From positions 1 to 11,496 of the forward strand of contig JACTVF010000051.1 in assembly GCA_019695435.1 (NCBI GenBank): DNA of 11,496 nt, written 5' to 3'. Numbering within the stretch: the first letter of the stretch is position 1; every line of letters starts with the position of its first letter. Made by a program: the position numbers and the translations under genes. The stretch comes from Methanoregulaceae archaeon (GTDB taxonomy: Archaea; Halobacteriota; Methanomicrobia; Methanomicrobiales; Methanospirillaceae). Of this stretch, positions 1 to 5,849 are shown piece by piece. The notes beneath the pieces were generated by a model. The model saw nothing but the letters and a program-made list of their open reading frames with translations, had not been told where the DNA came from and did not search any database.

Positions 1-188
1 CGGACTGCCACCTTTGCGGCCCGCTCCTGCGTTGTCTCACCGGTCCGGTCGGTGACAAGCGGCCCTTCGGCAATGACGACGGCGTGCGTGACAGCCCCCG
101 GGTCCGAAAGAGCCGACGCTAAGATGGCGGGGAGGTCGGTTCCCGGGCTGATGACAAGGACGTGTTCGCGGCGATCCGGGGGAGACAT
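1..188 (-). CDS. Unrecognised protein, N-terminal fragment (cut by window edge)
   Basis: An open reading frame runs off the left edge on the minus strand, giving about 62 codons. The first residues are MSPPDRREHVLVISPGTDLP, then an Ala-rich helix-like stretch and a beta-strand-like HAVVIAEGPLV. The hydrophobic strand VLVIS followed by PGTD suggests the first beta-alpha unit of a Rossmann-like fold, but I do not recognise the family. A second in-frame ATG lies 9 nt upstream (195-197). I prefer the ATG at 186-188 because the TATA-like element centred near 211 would place transcription start at about 186, giving a leaderless mRNA. The reading frame and codon use look genuine (G/C-rich third positions). 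Function is unknown. Confidence 0.6.
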   Translation of the reverse strand, partial: MSPPDRREHVLVISPGTDLPAILASALSDPGAVTHAVVIAEGPLVTDRTGETTQERAAKVAV

Positions 189-204
189 GATCAGCATTTC
201 GGGG

Positions 205-217
205 AATATAATAAAAT
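205..217 (-). promoter_or_regulatory. TATA box for the leftmost minus-strand gene, possibly bidirectional
   Basis: On the minus strand this reads ATTTTATTATATT, a strong archaeal TATA-box match in an otherwise G+C-rich region. Its centre is about 25 nt from the ATG at 186-188, consistent with leaderless transcription. The element is nearly symmetric (AATATAATAAAAT on plus), so it could also drive plus-strand transcription starting near 236, into the structured region at 231-416. The minus assignment is the better supported. Confidence 0.5.
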
Positions 218-287
218 CCTGTTTATCTGATGCGCACCCGATGAGCGCAGTGTGGAGGAATTCTTAAACTATTTCCCGTAACGCTCT

Positions 288-340
288 TGGGGGCTACGGC
301 ATTTGATGCCTCCGCCCCCGCACGCTTGAGGCATCCCCCA
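288..340. repeat. Inverted-repeat cluster with two mutually exclusive foldings
   Basis: Structure A: GGGGGC (289-294) pairs with GCCCCC (314-319), enclosing GGCAT (298-302) paired with ATGCC (306-310) over a TTG loop. Structure B: GATGCCTC (305-312) pairs perfectly with GAGGCATC (328-335), and TGGGGG (288-293) can pair with CCCCCA (335-340), sharing base 335. The two folds compete for the same segments, as in a switch, but no ligand-binding consensus is recognisable. Pairings are read directly from sequence; transcription is unproven and the strand is unknown. Confidence 0.5.
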
Positions 341-382
341 TGTAGCGATAGTATAGTATTACCCGTTCTGGCATCATCGCAC

Positions 383-416
383 TGCGCCCCGTCCCCCTCG
401 GGGGACTGGTGGCGCA
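383..416. repeat. Strong 6+6 bp hairpin with CTCG loop
   Basis: TGCGCC (383-388) pairs with GGCGCA (411-416) and GTCCCC (391-396) pairs with GGGGAC (401-406), leaving the tetraloop CTCG (397-400) and an internal loop CC/TGGT. No T-run follows on plus, and none lies close on minus, so an intrinsic terminator is unlikely. The internal loop is too small for a typical archaeal H/ACA pseudouridylation pocket. It may be part of a structured RNA or a protein-binding palindrome. Confidence 0.5.
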
Positions 417-563
417 AGAGGGGGGCTGCGTATTATGAAGGGGGTCTTCTGCAGTACTCAATTTGTACAAAAACTCATGGTTCTCCAGACCCCGATTTTC
501 ACGGACATGAATTATCAAGAAGAGTTTTGAATCCCCGGCACTAACGTACTACCCATACTTCTG

Positions 564-1595
564 ATGACCGCTCCTCGTTCCCCCTCCGGGCAGGAATTGC
601 CCGCAAACCTCGCAAAAGGCTGCGTGCTCTGCTACCAGGGCGCAAAGATGGTGCTCTTTGTTACGGGACGCTGCCGGCGCGCCTGCTGGTACTGCCCGCT
701 CTCGGAAGAGCGCAAGGGAAAGGACGTGATCTTCGCAAACGAGCACCGGATCGAGAGCCCGGAGCAGGCGGTCGAGATCGCGGAACGCATGAGCGCGCTC
801 GGGACTGGGATCACCGGCGGCGAACCGCTCCTCTGTCTCGACCGGGTCGCACAGTATTGTAAGACGCTCAAAGAGCATTTCGGACCGGAGCACCAGATCC
901 ACCTCTACACGGCGCAGGCCCCGGCAAGAGCGGATCTGGAACGGCTCAAGGGGGTCGTGGACGAGATCCGGCTCCACCCGCCCCGCGAGTGCTGGGACCA
1001 TATCCTTGATACGGATTTCATCGCCTCCGCAAAAATGGCAAAGGCAATGGGCTTTGACATCGGTATCGAGGTGCCGGCCCTTCCGGGGCTTGAACTGCTC
1101 GTCCCGGCCCTCCCGTACCTCGATTTTGTCAACATCAACGAGCTCGAATGGGGCGAGACCAACGCCGACGATATGCGAGAGCGGGGCTACGAACTTGCTG
1201 ACGGCGTGCACAACGCGGTCGACGGGGCACGCGAGTGGGCGGCGGATCTCGTAAAGCACAAGAAAGTCCACTGGTGCGCCTCGTCGTTCAAGGACTCGGT
1301 GCAGCTCCGGGAGCGCCTCAAACGCATCGCGGAGAACACCGCCCGCCCGTTCGATGAAGTGACCGAAGACGGGACGATCGTGTACGGCGTGCTCGACCTC
1401 CACCCGGGCACCCGCGATGCGGTCGTCGCCCGGTGCCGGACCTTCCTTGAAGAGGGCGCATTCTGTGACTGCGGCGACCGGCTCGAGACGGCGTGGTGGC
1501 TGCTCGAAGAGTTCAAGGACAAAATCCCCGGGAAAAAGTCGGTTGTCGAACGTTACCCTGACGGCGGCATGGTGGTCGAGGTGACACCCCTGTGA
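564..1595 (+). CDS. Radical SAM protein, COG2108 family (pyruvate formate-lyase activase related)
   Basis: This 343-residue protein has the radical SAM cluster motif CRRACWYC (Cys37, Cys41, Cys44; CX3CX2C), which binds a [4Fe-4S] cluster that cleaves S-adenosylmethionine. The SAM-contacting TGGEP motif is at residues 84-88. Two extra cysteines lie just upstream (Cys20-VL-Cys23) and a CDC pair lies near the C-terminus; these could bind a second cluster or metal. The overall pattern matches COG2108, an archaeal family with no established substrate as far as I know. The ATG at 564 is the first possible start after an in-frame TGA at 528-530. No Shine-Dalgarno sequence is visible, so a short leader is likely. 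The gene overlaps uppS by 4 nt, implying co-translation and perhaps a link to lipid-carrier metabolism, though the overlap alone does not prove it. Confidence 0.85.
   Translation: MTAPRSPSGQELPANLAKGCVLCYQGAKMVLFVTGRCRRACWYCPLSEERKGKDVIFANEHRIESPEQAVEIAERMSALGTGITGGEPLLCLDRVAQYCKTLKEHFGPEHQIHLYTAQAPARADLERLKGVVDEIRLHPPRECWDHILDTDFIASAKMAKAMGFDIGIEVPALPGLELLVPALPYLDFVNINELEWGETNADDMRERGYELADGVHNAVDGAREWAADLVKHKKVHWCASSFKDSVQLRERLKRIAENTARPFDEVTEDGTIVYGVLDLHPGTRDAVVARCRTFLEEGAFCDCGDRLETAWWLLEEFKDKIPGKKSVVERYPDGGMVVEVTPL
1578..1584 (+). promoter_or_regulatory. Shine-Dalgarno site fixing the GTG start of uppS
   Basis: GAGGTGA is a near-perfect match to the archaeal anti-SD sequence and lies 7 nt before the GTG at 1592. 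It sits inside the last codons of the radical SAM gene, so uppS can be translated by reinitiating ribosomes. It supports the GTG start over the internal ATG at 1640. Confidence 0.75.
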
Positions 1596-2359
1596 ACTTC
1601 CGCAATCTTCTCGAACCCCTCTACGAGCGCTACCTGCTGATGCAGTGCACACAGATCCCGACGCATGTCGCCATCATCCAGGACGGCAACCGGCGGTTTG
1701 CAAAGGAGATGGGAATCGACACCGCAGAGGGGCACCGGGCAGGCGCGGACAAGACCGAGGAGATGCTGGACTGGGCCCACGAACTGGGGATCCGGTACAT
1801 CACCATCTACTCGTTCTCCACGGAGAATTTCAACCGGGCACAGGACGAGGTACAGGATCTTTTCCGGCTCTTCAAGGAGAAATTTATCCGCACCATCTCC
1901 GATGAGCGGGTGCACCGGTACAAAATCCGCATCCAGATGGTCGGCGACCGGTCGCTCCTCCCTGACGACCTGCGGATTTCCGTGGAGGCCGCAGAAGAGG
2001 CGACGAAGAACTACGACGGCTTTACCCTCAACGTCGCGCTCGCCTATGGGGGGAGAAACGAGATCGTCCTTGCCGCACGGGAGATCGTGGCAGCCGTCCG
2101 CGAGGGCAGGATCGCTCCCTCGGCAATAGACGTGCAGATGGTCGAATCCCATCTCTATGAGGGAAAAGGTATCCCGCCGGTCGATCTCATCATCCGGACC
2201 GGAAACGAGTGCCGCACCTCCAACTTCCTGCCGTGGCTTGCAAACGGCCATGAATCTGCCGTCTATTTCTGTGCCCCGTACTGGCCGCTCTTCCGGAAGA
2301 TCGACCTGCTCCGGGCCATCCGGATCTACGACCAGCGGCTGATGGCAAAAGTGCACTAA
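1592..2359 (+). CDS. uppS: cis-prenyltransferase (polyprenyl diphosphate synthase), catalytic type
   Basis: The product (255 aa) belongs to the UppS/DHDDS family, which adds isopentenyl units in cis to an allylic diphosphate to make the long carrier lipid for glycan assembly; in archaea this feeds protein N-glycosylation. The catalytic motif is present as HVAIIQDGNRR, with Asp31 as the Mg/diphosphate-binding residue. SFSTENF is at 74-80, and the IPP-binding region reads IRTGNECRTSNF (Arg202, Arg208, Ser210). Two features depart from the family: GGE has become GNE (204-206), and two extra residues lie before the conserved Glu221. The C-terminus ends DQRLMAKVH and lacks the RxG motif of homodimeric enzymes, suggesting that a partner subunit supplies it. 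The start is a GTG overlapping the upstream stop, and the N-terminal LYERYLL aligns with the paralogue at 3127-3768. Confidence 0.9.
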   Translation: MNFRNLLEPLYERYLLMQCTQIPTHVAIIQDGNRRFAKEMGIDTAEGHRAGADKTEEMLDWAHELGIRYITIYSFSTENFNRAQDEVQDLFRLFKEKFIRTISDERVHRYKIRIQMVGDRSLLPDDLRISVEAAEEATKNYDGFTLNVALAYGGRNEIVLAAREIVAAVREGRIAPSAIDVQMVESHLYEGKGIPPVDLIIRTGNECRTSNFLPWLANGHESAVYFCAPYWPLFRKIDLLRAIRIYDQRLMAKVH

Positions 2360-2407
2360 AACACTCCTGTATCTCTTAAAAAAAACATGTGCGTATCACT
2401 TCGCGTA

Positions 2408-2444
2408 CTATATTTCCCGGAACATACCAGATGGGATATGGTGA
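2408..2444 (+). promoter_or_regulatory. TATA box and Shine-Dalgarno of the 2449 gene
   Basis: CTATATTT (2408-2415) is a good TATA box placing transcription start near 2437. GGTGA (2440-2444) follows, 4 nt before the ATG at 2449. This spacing favours ATG 2449 over the upstream in-frame GTG 2389 and ATG 2431, both of which lie at or upstream of the predicted transcription start. The gene therefore appears to have its own promoter, independent of uppS. Confidence 0.6.
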
Positions 2445-2448
2445 ACGT

Positions 2449-3120
2449 ATGGGTGCGGGAAAATCAGCAGGAGCCGGATGGCAACAGACGCAGGTCCTGA
2501 TACGGTCCGATATTATTGCAGCCGCAGAGCGGGAACATCTGGATATCAGCGACGAGTGCAACAGGGTGCTGGCGAAACGTCTCGGGATCGAATACCTGCC
2601 AATCCTGACGATAAAACCACCGGTGGAGTCACGGGGGATCATCGCCCCGGTTATAGTACCGACAGTACGGGCAATTCGAGCCCCGGTAGCACCCCCTGTC
2701 ATCAATGCGGAGGATCCCACGGTGCCGGGAAAGGTACTGATGGAGAGAAAAGAGAGGAAAGCCCCGGCAGCGACGAAACCGCGGGCACCCCCGCAGGAAC
2801 CGGCGCTGCCGCACGCTGTGGCTCCTACAGTCCCGGCAGTACCTGCCAAGGTGGCGCCAAAGACCGGACGGAAAGGCAAAAAAGAGGATGCCATAAAACG
2901 GTTTGTGAGTACCCGGATCATGCGGGAGACCGATGAGAGCCCCGATGCGATCATCGCAAAGGACGACCTCTACCAGCGGTTCGAACGCTGGTGCCGGGAC
3001 CACGATTATGCCACGATCCCAGACCGGAGGACTTTTTTTGTCGCTCTTAAGAATAAGTACGCCCTCGCGGAACGGACCGTGGGCGGCGTCCCGAGCTGGA
3101 TCAGTATCCGGATAAAATAG
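2449..3120 (+). CDS. Putative DNA-binding protein: RHH/antitoxin-like N-terminus, Pro/Ala linker, D5-type winged helix
   Basis: The protein has 223 residues and three visible regions. Residues about 14-47 (TQVLIRSDIIAAAEREHLDI, then SDECNRVLAKRLGI) resemble the DNA-binding part of CcdA/ribbon-helix-helix antitoxins. Residues about 48-143 are a Pro/Ala/Val-rich, basic, probably disordered linker. Residues about 144-223 contain KDDLYQRFERWCRDH, then RRTFFVALKNKY and a terminal WISIRIK, which resembles the winged helix at the end of D5/P4-type virus and plasmid primases. No primase or helicase domain is present, so this looks like a domesticated piece of a mobile-element protein or a regulator. 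Both domain calls rest on pattern recognition only. A T-rich terminator follows immediately, and the convergent gene ends 6 nt away. Confidence 0.6.
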   Translation: MGAGKSAGAGWQQTQVLIRSDIIAAAEREHLDISDECNRVLAKRLGIEYLPILTIKPPVESRGIIAPVIVPTVRAIRAPVAPPVINAEDPTVPGKVLMERKERKAPAATKPRAPPQEPALPHAVAPTVPAVPAKVAPKTGRKGKKEDAIKRFVSTRIMRETDESPDAIIAKDDLYQRFERWCRDHDYATIPDRRTFFVALKNKYALAERTVGGVPSWISIRIK

Positions 3121-3123
3121 CCC

Positions 3124-3132
3124 TTTTTATTT
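3124..3132 (+). terminator. T-rich archaeal-type terminator
   Basis: TTTTTATTT starts 3 nt after the stop codon of the 2449 gene, within the 6-nt gap and the first codons of the convergent gene's 3' end. Archaeal RNA polymerase terminates on such U-runs without an obligate hairpin. A short palindrome, ATCCGGAT, lies just upstream of the stop. Confidence 0.45.
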
Positions 3133-3768
3133 CCCGAACCGGCGTATGCGGGACTGGTAATCGCGCAGCACCCTAAGAAAGTCCACGCGCCGGAAGTACT
3201 TCCAGTTGACGTCAGAGAAGAAGAGCTCCGAGTAGACCGACTGCCAGATCAGGAAATCTGTCAGGTGGTCGCCACCGGTCTTGACCACAATGTCCGGGTC
3301 GTACCGGAAGGTCAGGCAGGATTCAAGCGTTTTCTCGTCGATCTCTGATGGCTGGATCCCATTCTCTGCCAGCCGGCGGATGCAGTCCGTGATCTCTTCG
3401 CGCCCGCTCTTCCCTATCGCGACCACGACATCAAGACCGGTGCCCGAAATTTCCTCGGTCGTGCCGCAGTGCAGCACGAGCCGGGCAACCGAAGCAATCT
3501 TTTTTATTGCCGGCAGGGAGCGTTCCAGTTCCTCCGGTGAGAGCGGGTTGATGTGGAAGGTCAGGCCCTTAATCGCGGGGGGTGTCCGGGCGGACACAGG
3601 CAGGTCCTGACGGGCAAGGTGGGCGTTTAACTCGGAGCACCAGCCGGTCACCTCGAAGCACTTCCCCGGTTCTGCGGCCAGGTCAGCACTACTGATCATA
3701 AAACAGATGTGCCCGGGCAGGATCTGTATCTGCGAAAGAAGCATCCGCTCGTAGAGCCAGTAAAACAT
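3127..3768 (-). CDS. Degenerate cis-prenyltransferase paralogue, probable non-catalytic (NgBR/Nus1-like) subunit
   Basis: This 213-residue protein has the UppS fold pattern without its catalytic residues. Its N-terminus (LYERMLL) aligns without gaps to uppS residues 10-16, and the catalytic QDGN of UppS is replaced by ISSA, so Asp31 becomes Ser26. The IPP region reads VKTGGDHLTDF (162-172), with Lys163 in place of the conserved Arg and a one-residue deletion that removes the second Arg. By contrast the dimer-interface region LIWQSVYSELFFSDVNW (173-189) is close to bacterial UppS, and the protein ends RRFGK, retaining the RxG motif. I chose ATG 3766-3768, with an AGGT just upstream, because the 37 residues of the longer frame do not look like protein. 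Inference: it pairs with the UppS of this window to form a heteromeric enzyme. Confidence 0.8.
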   Translation of the reverse strand: MFYWLYERMLLSQIQILPGHICFMISSADLAAEPGKCFEVTGWCSELNAHLARQDLPVSARTPPAIKGLTFHINPLSPEELERSLPAIKKIASVARLVLHCGTTEEISGTGLDVVVAIGKSGREEITDCIRRLAENGIQPSEIDEKTLESCLTFRYDPDIVVKTGGDHLTDFLIWQSVYSELFFSDVNWKYFRRVDFLRVLRDYQSRIRRFGK

Positions 3769-3878
3769 CTGACCTATCTTTTGACAGCCAAGGTTAAGAG
3801 GATTTACTTCTGCAATTCCCACATTAAGGAAATGACCATGCCTTCTACCCGCACAGCGCTGACGTCCCGGGAAAAGCA

Positions 3879-3886
3879 CATATAAG
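3879..3886 (+). promoter_or_regulatory. TATA box of the KaiC-like/GTPase operon
   Basis: CATATAAG, preceded by the purine-rich GAAAAGCA (a possible BRE), is a canonical archaeal core promoter. Transcription should start near 3907, giving a leader of about 7 nt before ATG 3914, so translation is nearly leaderless. No Shine-Dalgarno sequence is present. Confidence 0.65.
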
Positions 3887-3913
3887 CCTTCTCATGAAAT
3901 GATCACACAGTAA

Positions 3914-4621
3914 ATGTACTTCTATAAGACCGGAATCCCCCAGATAGATCAGGCAACCGGGGGTTTTGATGCAGGAACGAACCTCCTCCTGCTGGCGCCA
4001 TCGCTCAGCTATACAGAACAGCTCGCATATGCCCTGACAAAGCCCCTGCCCGGGGAGTACGCGATCATGCTTTCCACGAACGAGCGTGCCTCTGAAGTGA
4101 TCGACCAGTACAAGTCTGCCGGCGCTGACAAGCATTTTGTCGGCGTGATCGACACGATTACCAAATGCTCGACACCATCGGTTTCCGACACCGAACGGTT
4201 CATGTTTGTCACGAACCCGACTGATCTGACCGGGATTGGGATCAAATTTTCCCATATGGTCGAGATGATCTTCGACGGGACATTCTCCGGGAAAGAGTCC
4301 GGGCTTTTCCCGCCCCCGATCCGGTTCTGCGTCAACTCGGTCTCGACCCTGCTTATGTACCGCAAGCTGGAGGTGCTCTACCAGTTCCTCCACGTGATGA
4401 CGGCAAAAGTCAAGAAGGTCGAGGGGTTTGGCATCTACATCCTCAACAGCGAGGCATTTGACGATAAGACGGTTTCCCTGATCAAGCAGTTAATGACGAT
4501 CGTGATCGAAGTCAAGGTGGAACGATCGGACAACTATTTCCGGGTGATGGGTATCCGTGGCGTAAACGCGGACTGGCACAAGTTTACGATCAACAAAGGA
4601 CAGGTGGTTCTGGCATTATGA
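3914..4621 (+). CDS. KaiC/RAD55-like protein without a functional Walker A motif
   Basis: The 235-residue product starts with the KaiC-family opening TGIPQIDQATGGFDAGTNLL, which normally leads into the P-loop GxGxGKT. Here that position reads APSLSYTEQLA, so the glycines and the catalytic lysine are absent and ATP binding is unlikely. The rest keeps RecA-core character, with alternating strands such as YAIMLST, FGIYIL and IVIEV, and a typical KaiC-like end (YFRVMGIRG). FCVNSVSTLLMY at about 138-149 corresponds to the Walker B region, with NSVS in place of the usual D-S. It probably acts as a structural or regulatory partner of the next gene, whose ATG overlaps its stop codon by 4 nt. An archaeal signalling, motility or gas-vesicle-like role (GvpD/ArlH relatives) is possible but not shown. 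Confidence 0.75.
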   Translation: MYFYKTGIPQIDQATGGFDAGTNLLLLAPSLSYTEQLAYALTKPLPGEYAIMLSTNERASEVIDQYKSAGADKHFVGVIDTITKCSTPSVSDTERFMFVTNPTDLTGIGIKFSHMVEMIFDGTFSGKESGLFPPPIRFCVNSVSTLLMYRKLEVLYQFLHVMTAKVKKVEGFGIYILNSEAFDDKTVSLIKQLMTIVIEVKVERSDNYFRVMGIRGVNADWHKFTINKGQVVLAL

Positions 4622-5781
4622 TTTCAACCGGGATGTTTGGGATTGATGATATGCTGGGCGGGGGGATACCTGAAGGCAGCCGGGTACTCTACAGTCTTGA
4701 GCCCGGGGTCGACGGGCAGCTCTTCATGATCTCGACGCTGTATGAGACGCTCGAAAAGGGACGGTCATGCCTCGTGATCATCCCGCACACGACAGTCGAT
4801 GCGTTTCTGCATGACATCGGTCAGCTCCGGGGTAAAATTCTTCCTGCAAAGGAAAACAAGATTGTTTTTCTGGACAGTGTCGACCGCGAACGGATACAGC
4901 GATGTGCCGGTAAAGGGAGTGCTGCAGAACGGGAATGGCAGGTGCGGATAAAAAAACTCTGTACCGAAAACAAGGTTGATGTTATCTTCGGGTATTTTGA
5001 TGTTATCTATGAGGATTTCGGCCTGGAAAAAGGACTTGCCCTGCTCTCCCGGGCCTGCTGCCCGCAGGAATCCACCATCATTCTCGAAAACCTGAACTTC
5101 GAGGGAGACACGCTTCTCGAGGCGTTTGCTGCCAGGAAATCCTTTGACCTTATCCTTGCGATCAAGTCCTCGTTCCGGCCCCTGCCGCACTTCAATTACT
5201 TCACCATCATGTACACCTCGTGGTCGACCGAGCTGCACCGTTCAGTACCCTTCCTCGTCGAAGACGGCCATGTCGTTCCCTACATCCCCAAGATCGTGGT
5301 GACCGGCCCACCGGAAGCCGGGAAGTCCCGGTTCGTGGCAAATGCCACTGAACTAGCGATGTCAGTCGACAGGACCGGCCTTGGAGGCAATGTGACGACC
5401 GTTGCCATGGACTTTGGCAGGCTTCACTGGCAGGATTTCGATATCACGCTCTACGGTACCCCCGGCCAACCCCGGTTCGACCCCATGCTCCCGGTAATCC
5501 TGCATAACGCAATGGGTGTCGTTTTACTGGTAGACGCAACAAACCACGGTCAGCTCACGCGGGCCCGGAATCTCTACAAAACAATCACCAGGATGCATGT
5601 GCCAATCGTCGTTGCAGCCAATAAAAAAGACCTGCCGGGACTCATGAGCGAAGAGGAAATACGGAAAGGGATCGGCATCAGCAAGAATATACCGGTGTTC
5701 CTGATCTCCGCACAGCAGGAGAGTGATGTGGCGGATGTCCTGGAATCGCTGGTGGATTCGATAACCCGGTTTATCTACTGA
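4618..5781 (+). CDS. Fusion of a degenerate KaiC-like domain with a Ras-like (COG2229) GTPase
   Basis: The protein has 387 residues. Residues 1 to about 215 begin with STGMFGIDDMLGGGIPEGS, an exact KaiC-type opening, but the P-loop position reads EPGVDGQLF (28-36) with no GKT/S, so this half should not hydrolyse ATP. From about 222 a complete small GTPase follows: G1 GPPEAGKS (230-237), G3 region GTPGQ (280-284, with Gly where many GTPases have the Asp of DxxG, as is usual in this family), G4 NKKD (335-338) and G5 ISA (363-365). These features fit the MglA/Rup-related COG2229 family. A possible Shine-Dalgarno AGGTGG (4602-4607) and the 4-nt overlap indicate coupling to the upstream KaiC-like gene. 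Inferred role: a GTP-controlled switch attached to a RecA-fold scaffold. No membrane segment or roadblock gene is visible nearby. Confidence 0.82.
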   Translation: MISTGMFGIDDMLGGGIPEGSRVLYSLEPGVDGQLFMISTLYETLEKGRSCLVIIPHTTVDAFLHDIGQLRGKILPAKENKIVFLDSVDRERIQRCAGKGSAAEREWQVRIKKLCTENKVDVIFGYFDVIYEDFGLEKGLALLSRACCPQESTIILENLNFEGDTLLEAFAARKSFDLILAIKSSFRPLPHFNYFTIMYTSWSTELHRSVPFLVEDGHVVPYIPKIVVTGPPEAGKSRFVANATELAMSVDRTGLGGNVTTVAMDFGRLHWQDFDITLYGTPGQPRFDPMLPVILHNAMGVVLLVDATNHGQLTRARNLYKTITRMHVPIVVAANKKDLPGLMSEEEIRKGIGISKNIPVFLISAQQESDVADVLESLVDSITRFIY

Positions 5782-5788
5782 TATGAGT

Positions 5789-5831
5789 AAGGGGACATCG
5801 CGGCCAATGCCGGGAATACCCCCTTTTATTT
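5789..5831 (+). terminator. Hairpin followed by a T-rich tract after the GTPase operon
   Basis: AAGGGG (5789-5794) pairs with CCCCTT (5820-5825), and inside it CGGC (5801-5804) pairs with GCCG (5809-5812) over a CAAT loop; TTTTATTT runs through 5824-5831. This lies 7 nt past the GTPase stop and resembles an intrinsic terminator. The CTTTTATTTG at its end could equally be the TATA box for dphB, placing transcription start close to ATG 5850, so the element may serve both functions. Confidence 0.5.
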
Positions 5832-5849
5832 GACAGGAGAAGCGCGGAA

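Larger units (their letters stand above)
189..563. other. 375-bp region without a convincing gene, rich in inverted repeats
   Basis: No reading frame here has a ribosome-binding site, a recognisable domain or gene-like codon use. The short frames on both strands look like chance products. What can be seen are perfect or near-perfect inverted repeats: TGCGC/GCGCA at 231-235 and 245-249, a branched set at 288-340, and a two-part stem at 383-416. There is no tRNA T-arm, no 5S motif, no RNase P signature (GAGGAAAGUCC-type) and no SRP helix 8 motif on either strand. A weak TATA-like AATTATC near 510-516 may be the promoter of the radical SAM gene at 564. The region may encode a small structured RNA, but this is inference. 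Confidence 0.5.

Noticed and set aside
383..419. H/ACA guide RNA (stem followed by AGA)
   Set aside because: The internal loop is only CC/TGGT and lies too close to the trinucleotide to form a pseudouridylation pocket; no kink-turn is evident.
223..544. Short frames on both strands in the left intergenic region
   Set aside because: They have no ribosome-binding sites, irregular composition, and coincide with inverted repeats. They are more likely non-coding.
189..563. RNase P RNA, SRP RNA, 5S rRNA or tRNA
   Set aside because: None of the conserved core sequences of these RNAs was found on either strand.
549..1652. 367-codon minus-strand frame opposite the radical SAM gene
   Set aside because: It mirrors the real gene because G/C-rich third positions suppress stops on the opposite strand. 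Its translation has no recognisable motif, while the plus strand has clear radical SAM motifs.
1553..2356. 267-codon minus-strand frame opposite uppS
   Set aside because: It is an antisense shadow; the plus strand encodes conserved cis-prenyltransferase motifs.
3769..3879. N-terminal extension of the degenerate cis-prenyltransferase to 250 residues
   Set aside because: The extra 37 residues are Arg/His/Cys-rich, do not align to the family, and would begin inside the TATA box of the divergent gene.
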